A DNA stretch of 8,923 nucleotides. Origin: Chitinophaga pinensis (GTDB lineage: Bacteria; Bacteroidota; Bacteroidia; NS11-12g; UBA9320). The notes under the pieces were generated by a model, which was not told where the DNA came from, ran no database searches, and saw only the letters and a program-made list of their open reading frames with translations. The translations under genes and the position numbers were made by a program. The first letter of the stretch is position 1. Each line of letters opens with the position of its first letter. The stretch lies in NCBI GenBank assembly GCA_945890595.1, contig CAMDCQ010000087.1, positions 1 to 8,923 on the forward strand, read 5' to 3'. Shown here piece after piece: positions 6,901-8,923 of the stretch.

Positions 6901-7983
6901 GTAGGACACCGTACAATTTCCTACAGATCCATTATCTACCTGCGAAGGAATAATGGTAGCCGTACCAGATGATCCTAGAATTACGGTTATGTTCTTGGTG
7001 TTTAAAACCGTCTTAGTGGTATCCTGAACTGTAATAATGGCGATAGCAGAATCACTATTTCCGAAGCCATCTACTGCTTTTAAATAAACCGTATTGGTTC
7101 CTAAGTTAGAGCAGTCAAAGGTTGTTTTACTTAAGCTAAGTGAATTTATTGAACAGTTATCGGTAGAACCATTATCCACTTGCGATGCTGTAACAGAGGC
7201 TAAACCTGATGCATTCAGGCTAACGGTTATATTTTGTGCTGCAACGATCGGTTTAAGATCATCTTTAATGGTAACTATTGCCAAAGCAGAATCCTTATTG
7301 CCGTACACATCTGTAACCCTCAAATAGACATTGTTAGGTCCGACATTGGAGCAATTAAAACTAGATTTACTTAAGGAGAACGACGCCACGCTACAATTAT
7401 CTGTTGACCCGTTATCTATTTGGGTGGGCGTTATACTTGCTTGGCCTGTTGCATTCAAACTTAAATCCATGTTTTTGGAAATCGCCGTAGGTTTTATCAA
7501 ATCCCTAACGGTGACCACTGCACCGGCACTACCCACGTTTCCAAATGCATCTATGGCTATTAAATACACCGTGTTAGTCCCTAAATTAGAACAATCAAAA
7601 GTTGACTTATTCAACGAAAGGGAAACAATAGTGCAATTATCCGAAGAGCCGTTATTTATCTGTGAGGCGACAATACTTGCTGTTCCTGCTCCATTTAAAC
7701 TTATGGTAATGTTTTTGGTAATTACTGTTGGATTAACCTTATCCTCTATTTTTAAGTCAAGGGTAACTATACTATCACAACCCGCGGCATTCACAAAAGT
7801 ATCTTTAGCTGTATTATTATTAACGGTGTATGTGACGCCATTTGTCCACGTGTAAGCCGAGCAAGAGATTATAGTATTCGTCGAATACGTTGTGGTGCAA
7901 TTAGTTGATGCTACATCCGCATAGGTGAAGAATGTGCTCATTAAACAAAGTGCAAAAGCTGACCAAATATTTCGTTTTTTCAT
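3940..7983 (-). CDS. large T9SS-exported repeat protein, adhesin-like
   Basis: 1347 aa. A signal peptide (about 1-22) is followed by a domain (about 23-80) with CSAYTW and AAGCDSI, a pattern common near the start of Bacteroidota surface proteins. Twelve tandem repeats of 79-81 aa fill 82-1037. One HYR (hyalin repeat) domain follows at 1038-1114 (APNDVVF, ATDNC, GLPPGS, DLSGN). Two Ig/PKD-like domains follow at about 1115-1192 (TLCSNDAQIDLT, FLGTGI, GCTTLDSL) and 1193-1268 (YQWYRNGS). The T9SS type A sorting domain is 1269-1347 (VYPNPTDG, near-terminal VKILKN). The product should cross the outer membrane by T9SS and end up on the surface or released. Structural or adhesive use is inferred from the architecture; no enzyme domain is visible. 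It starts 19 bp after the beta-barrel gene, so the two are probably one transcript ending at the hairpin. Confidence 0.93.
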   Translation of the reverse strand: MKKRNIWSAFALCLMSTFFTYADVASTNCTTTYSTNTIISCSAYTWTNGVTYTVNNNTAKDTFVNAAGCDSIVTLDLKIEDKVNPTVITKNITISLNGAGTASIVASQINNGSSDNCTIVSLSLNKSTFDCSNLGTNTVYLIAIDAFGNVGSAGAVVTVRDLIKPTAISKNMDLSLNATGQASITPTQIDNGSTDNCSVASFSLSKSSFNCSNVGPNNVYLRVTDVYGNKDSALAIVTIKDDLKPIVAAQNITVSLNASGLASVTASQVDNGSTDNCSINSLSLSKTTFDCSNLGTNTVYLKAVDGFGNSDSAIAIITVQDTTKTVLNTKNITVILGSSGTATIIPSQVDNGSVGNCTVSYQLTKTNFNCSNIGPNTVYLIATDAAGNVNAAKVTVTIADASKPTVVAQNITIILDATGNGSITTSQLDNGSFDNCGIATLTLSKSSFNCSNVGVNTVYLIVTDVNGNTDSASAIVTVQDTSLSVLTQDITVSLDSFGQASISVSDIDNGSSSTCGIATFSLSKSSFDCSTIGANTIYLIATDVSGTIDSTMAIVYVEDTIQSNLITQDIVVTLDSFGQASITTSQINNGSSDNCNLTLTLSAYTFDCSNLGANIIHLIATDASGRIDSASALVTVQDTIQTYVSAKDITVSLDAFGRATLTPADIDNGSSDNCSLSLALSTSNFDCSNVGTNLVYLIATDASGNIDSASAIVTIQDTLKPIVRTKNISVVLDASGNAFIQPFQVNMGSSDNCKIAFFDLSKRDFNCTEIGNHVVYLFAEDFNGNRDSASAIVTVVDTKPVVRTQNITVYLDALGTASIATTQIDNGSSDNCGIASISLSKSNFNCANLGVNTVNLLVTDVNGNIGSGIAEVNVQDSTKPVAKAQDILVMLDENGLVTITPSQIDNGSTDNCSIVSIALSKSNFDCSNIGGNVVYLMVTDAGGNKDSVSAVVTIQDTTKPMVLAQSMVAFLDATGQVTITSTEIDRGSSDNCGISTLVLSKSSFDCSNLGTNPVYLIVTDVNGNVDSASALVTIKDTISPIIVNAPNDVVFGYCDAKYTYTLPIATDNCTFTVTQTEGLPPGSIFPQGFTTNTFKIEDLSGNAVTTSFTVEIRSEYLPFAFRDTTLCSNDAQIDLTKGVASLTFLGTGIQSDGINFNPILSGSGKFIITAVFTDSMGCTTLDSLSIVVRKAPVTPTIVREASDQIATELKYESYQWYRNGSFLAGENTQLYMAQELGIYSVVVSSADHCFAVSEGYDFGMPANEEQVVKDGNVRVYPNPTDGVVFAEMFDNDPTHVLTLTDGLGAQLMIVTSNSSIVRIDMTDYASGAYFLNVTSASTNANVKILKN
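3943..4179 (-). other. T9SS type A C-terminal sorting domain
   Basis: Encodes residues 1269-1347 of the repeat protein. It has the YPNP motif (1276-1279) followed by PTDGVVF, a TLTDGLGAQL strand pair, DMTDYASGAYFLNV and a basic end (VKILKN). This is the layout of the type A sorting domain recognised by the T9SS and normally removed on export. It shows that the host encodes a working T9SS. Confidence 0.93.
4642..4872 (-). other. HYR (hyalin repeat) domain
   Basis: Residues 1038-1114. Unlike the twelve preceding repeats, this one has classic HYR features: APNDVVF at the start, a central ATDNCTFTVTQTEGLPPGS and the closing IEDLSGNAVTTSFTVEI. HYR domains have an Ig-like fold and are linked to adhesion. 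The preceding repeats look like a derived relative of this domain, sharing DNC and the D-x-x-GN closing motif. Confidence 0.8.
4873..7740 (-). repeat. twelve tandem ~240-bp coding repeats
   Basis: They encode residues 82-1037, as units of 81, 80, 80, 79, 80, 79, 79, 79, 79, 80, 80 and 80 aa. The consensus runs: KP-V-AQNITV-LDA-G-ASIT, then Q-DNGS-DNC, then LSKS-FDCSN-G-NTVYL, then TD--GN-DSA-A-VTVQDT. Every unit has two cysteines, 13 or 14 residues apart (the DNC and FDC positions), so an internal disulfide per repeat is likely. DNGSSDN and TD-xGN-D are candidate calcium-binding loops by analogy with HYR/cadherin-like folds, not proven. Unit 9 is among the more diverged (QVNMGSSDNCKIAFF). Units 6-8 share wording not found in the others. 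Confidence 0.93.
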
Positions 7984-8002
7984 TTTTGTTTATTCGTTTG
8001 GT

Positions 8003-8704
8003 TTATAGACTAAAGAGAACTCCGATGGTGCTGCTCATCATGATATCTGTACTTTTATTTTTGTATCCATCCACAGCGTCTGAATAATTAATAATAAAAT
8101 TAGGTGCTGCCGTGAATTTTATTTTTGAGTTTATATGGAACAAACAACCCAGCGATACTGAATTAGATATCGTATTCCCTGATGTTTTGCTAAATAAACC
8201 TTGATCTTTCACAAAGTATCTTCCTGCATTATAATTAGTCAGTCCAACACCTATCTCCGCAAATGGCCTTACATAAAATCCATCATAGTCCTTGGCAGGC
8301 TTAAGATATTGACGTTGCAATTTTTCAGGCATTAAATATTGTCTGAAACTACCATTGATTAGGTTTAGCTTCGTAGACGCATATTGATTACCCTGCTGGG
8401 CAGTCATTGTGCCGTTGGTATACGAAACCAGCAAACTTTGATTTTTGTTAAGGGTTAACTCGGCAATAACTCCATACCCCAAATCCAATTTTGTATTGCT
8501 CCCATTTAAACCCTGCAAATCAATATCAGCAACCGAATATGGAGTTGCCGCAGATTTTGACTTAAGTAACACAGATCCTTCATTTAAATCGTAAAGATGA
8601 CTTATTCCAAAGCCTACTGACAAGGCTCTATTTTGAGCTTGTGCTGAGAAAACGAAAAAACAAATAGAAAAAAGAGTAAGATTTCGGAGTATGAATATTT
8701 GCAT
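8003..8704 (-). CDS. small outer-membrane beta-barrel protein
   Basis: 233 aa, with a signal peptide (about 1-23, cleavage at AQA|Q). The mature protein is a series of alternating amphipathic strands separated by turns: LSVGFGISHLYDL, KLDLGYGVIAELTL, SLLVSYTNGTM, FYVRPFAEIGVGL, IKFTAAPNFIINYS, and a final STIGVLFSL. This fits an 8- to 10-strand outer-membrane barrel, like the N-terminal barrel of Bacteroidota OmpA-type proteins but without the peptidoglycan-binding OmpA domain. I looked for the PorP/SprF signature (QDPQFSQ..., NPAFAG), which would fit a partner of a T9SS cargo, and did not find it. It is first in the unit and 19 bp upstream of the large exported protein, so it may help anchor or assemble that protein at the outer membrane, though this rests on position only. 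No Shine-Dalgarno is visible, as expected in this phylum. Confidence 0.8.
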   Translation of the reverse strand: MQIFILRNLTLFSICFFVFSAQAQNRALSVGFGISHLYDLNEGSVLLKSKSAATPYSVADIDLQGLNGSNTKLDLGYGVIAELTLNKNQSLLVSYTNGTMTAQQGNQYASTKLNLINGSFRQYLMPEKLQRQYLKPAKDYDGFYVRPFAEIGVGLTNYNAGRYFVKDQGLFSKTSGNTISNSVSLGCLFHINSKIKFTAAPNFIINYSDAVDGYKNKSTDIMMSSTIGVLFSL

Positions 8705-8768
8705 ATTTATTAATTTATTTCAAGTTAGCGGACACAAAAAATCGAAATATTTTTGGTATGGCTTTTTG

Positions 8769-8801
8769 CAAAGTAAGCTATTTTTTCTATCAATAAGCAA
8801 A
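8769..8801 (-). promoter_or_regulatory. candidate Bacteroidota-type promoter for the barrel-adhesin unit
   Basis: On the minus strand, TTTG (8798-8801) is followed after 21 bases by TTACTTTG (8769-8776). This is one mismatch from the -33 TTTG / -7 TAnnTTTG pattern at the normal spacing. Transcription would begin near 8762 and leave a leader of about 58 nt before the ATG at 8704. The rest of the right-hand edge (8802-8923) shows no gene. Confidence 0.45.
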
Positions 8802-8923
8802 TTCCTTTTTTAAACCCTGAAGCCCTCCTGTTAAGATTTGATTCTATCTAGTCGCACCTATTAGCTAGACGAGGTTTAACGCTCAATCTGCCCAACTAAA
8901 GTAAGAAGATTTTACCTAAAAAA

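Noticed and set aside
4873..7740. CRISPR-like regular repeats
   Set aside because: The period is about 240 bp, in frame and diverged at DNA level, with protein motifs conserved throughout. This is a coding tandem repeat, not short repeats with spacers.
7094..7855. Plus-strand open frames of 77 and 174 codons, with similar shorter ones at 4919-5182 and 6302-6490
   Set aside because: They lie antisense to the tandem repeats and echo the same peptide (LEQSK-DLL) because the repeats recur. They have no promoter or domain and are shadows of the minus-strand gene.
8003..8704. PorP/SprF-family partner protein
   Set aside because: The expected N-terminal QDPQFSQ / NPAFAG signature is absent and the protein, at 233 aa, is shorter than that family (about 300 aa or more).
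8847..8869. Short palindrome TCTAG...CTAGA near the right edge as an operator or attachment site
   Set aside because: The arms are only 5 bp with a 13-base gap, no insertion boundary or duplicated flank is visible, and this is easily a chance match.

Overview
This is an AT-rich window from a member of the Bacteroidota (Flavobacteriia-like). The evidence is a protein with a type IX secretion (T9SS) C-terminal sorting domain, GldL and GldM homologues, gene starts without Shine-Dalgarno sequences, and one promoter of the TTTG / TAnnTTTG kind. All six genes I can support lie on the minus strand. Plus-strand ORFs look like shadows.

Reading in the direction of transcription (high to low coordinates), there are two units. 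Unit 1 (8704 to 3940) encodes a small outer-membrane beta-barrel protein (233 aa). A 1347-aa exported protein follows 19 bp later. It has a signal peptide, a cysteine-containing N-terminal domain, twelve tandem ~80-aa repeats, one HYR domain, two Ig/PKD-like domains and a T9SS type A sorting domain. A strong hairpin terminator (3881-3920) follows. Unit 2 (3558 to the left edge) is a tight operon of a secreted, membrane-anchored coiled-coil protein (160 aa), a short GldL-like proton-channel subunit (162 aa), a GldM-like protein (467 aa) and a second GldM-like protein. The second GldM starts inside the stop codon of the first (TAATG) and runs off the window at base 1.

The most interesting part is unit 2. 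In canonical gliding/T9SS loci one GldL and one GldM sit between GldK and GldN. Here one GldL homologue is followed by two different GldM homologues, with a coiled-coil membrane protein where GldK would be expected. The two GldM N-termini align without gaps over about 26 residues, which points to duplication of a gldM ancestor. Only the second copy keeps an Arg at the position equivalent to GldM Arg9. The GldL homologue keeps the TM1 Tyr and Lys and the TM2 Glu. I infer a variant GldLM-type proton-driven motor whose GldM part may be a heterodimer. Whether it drives the neighbouring T9SS cargo, gliding or something else cannot be read from this window.
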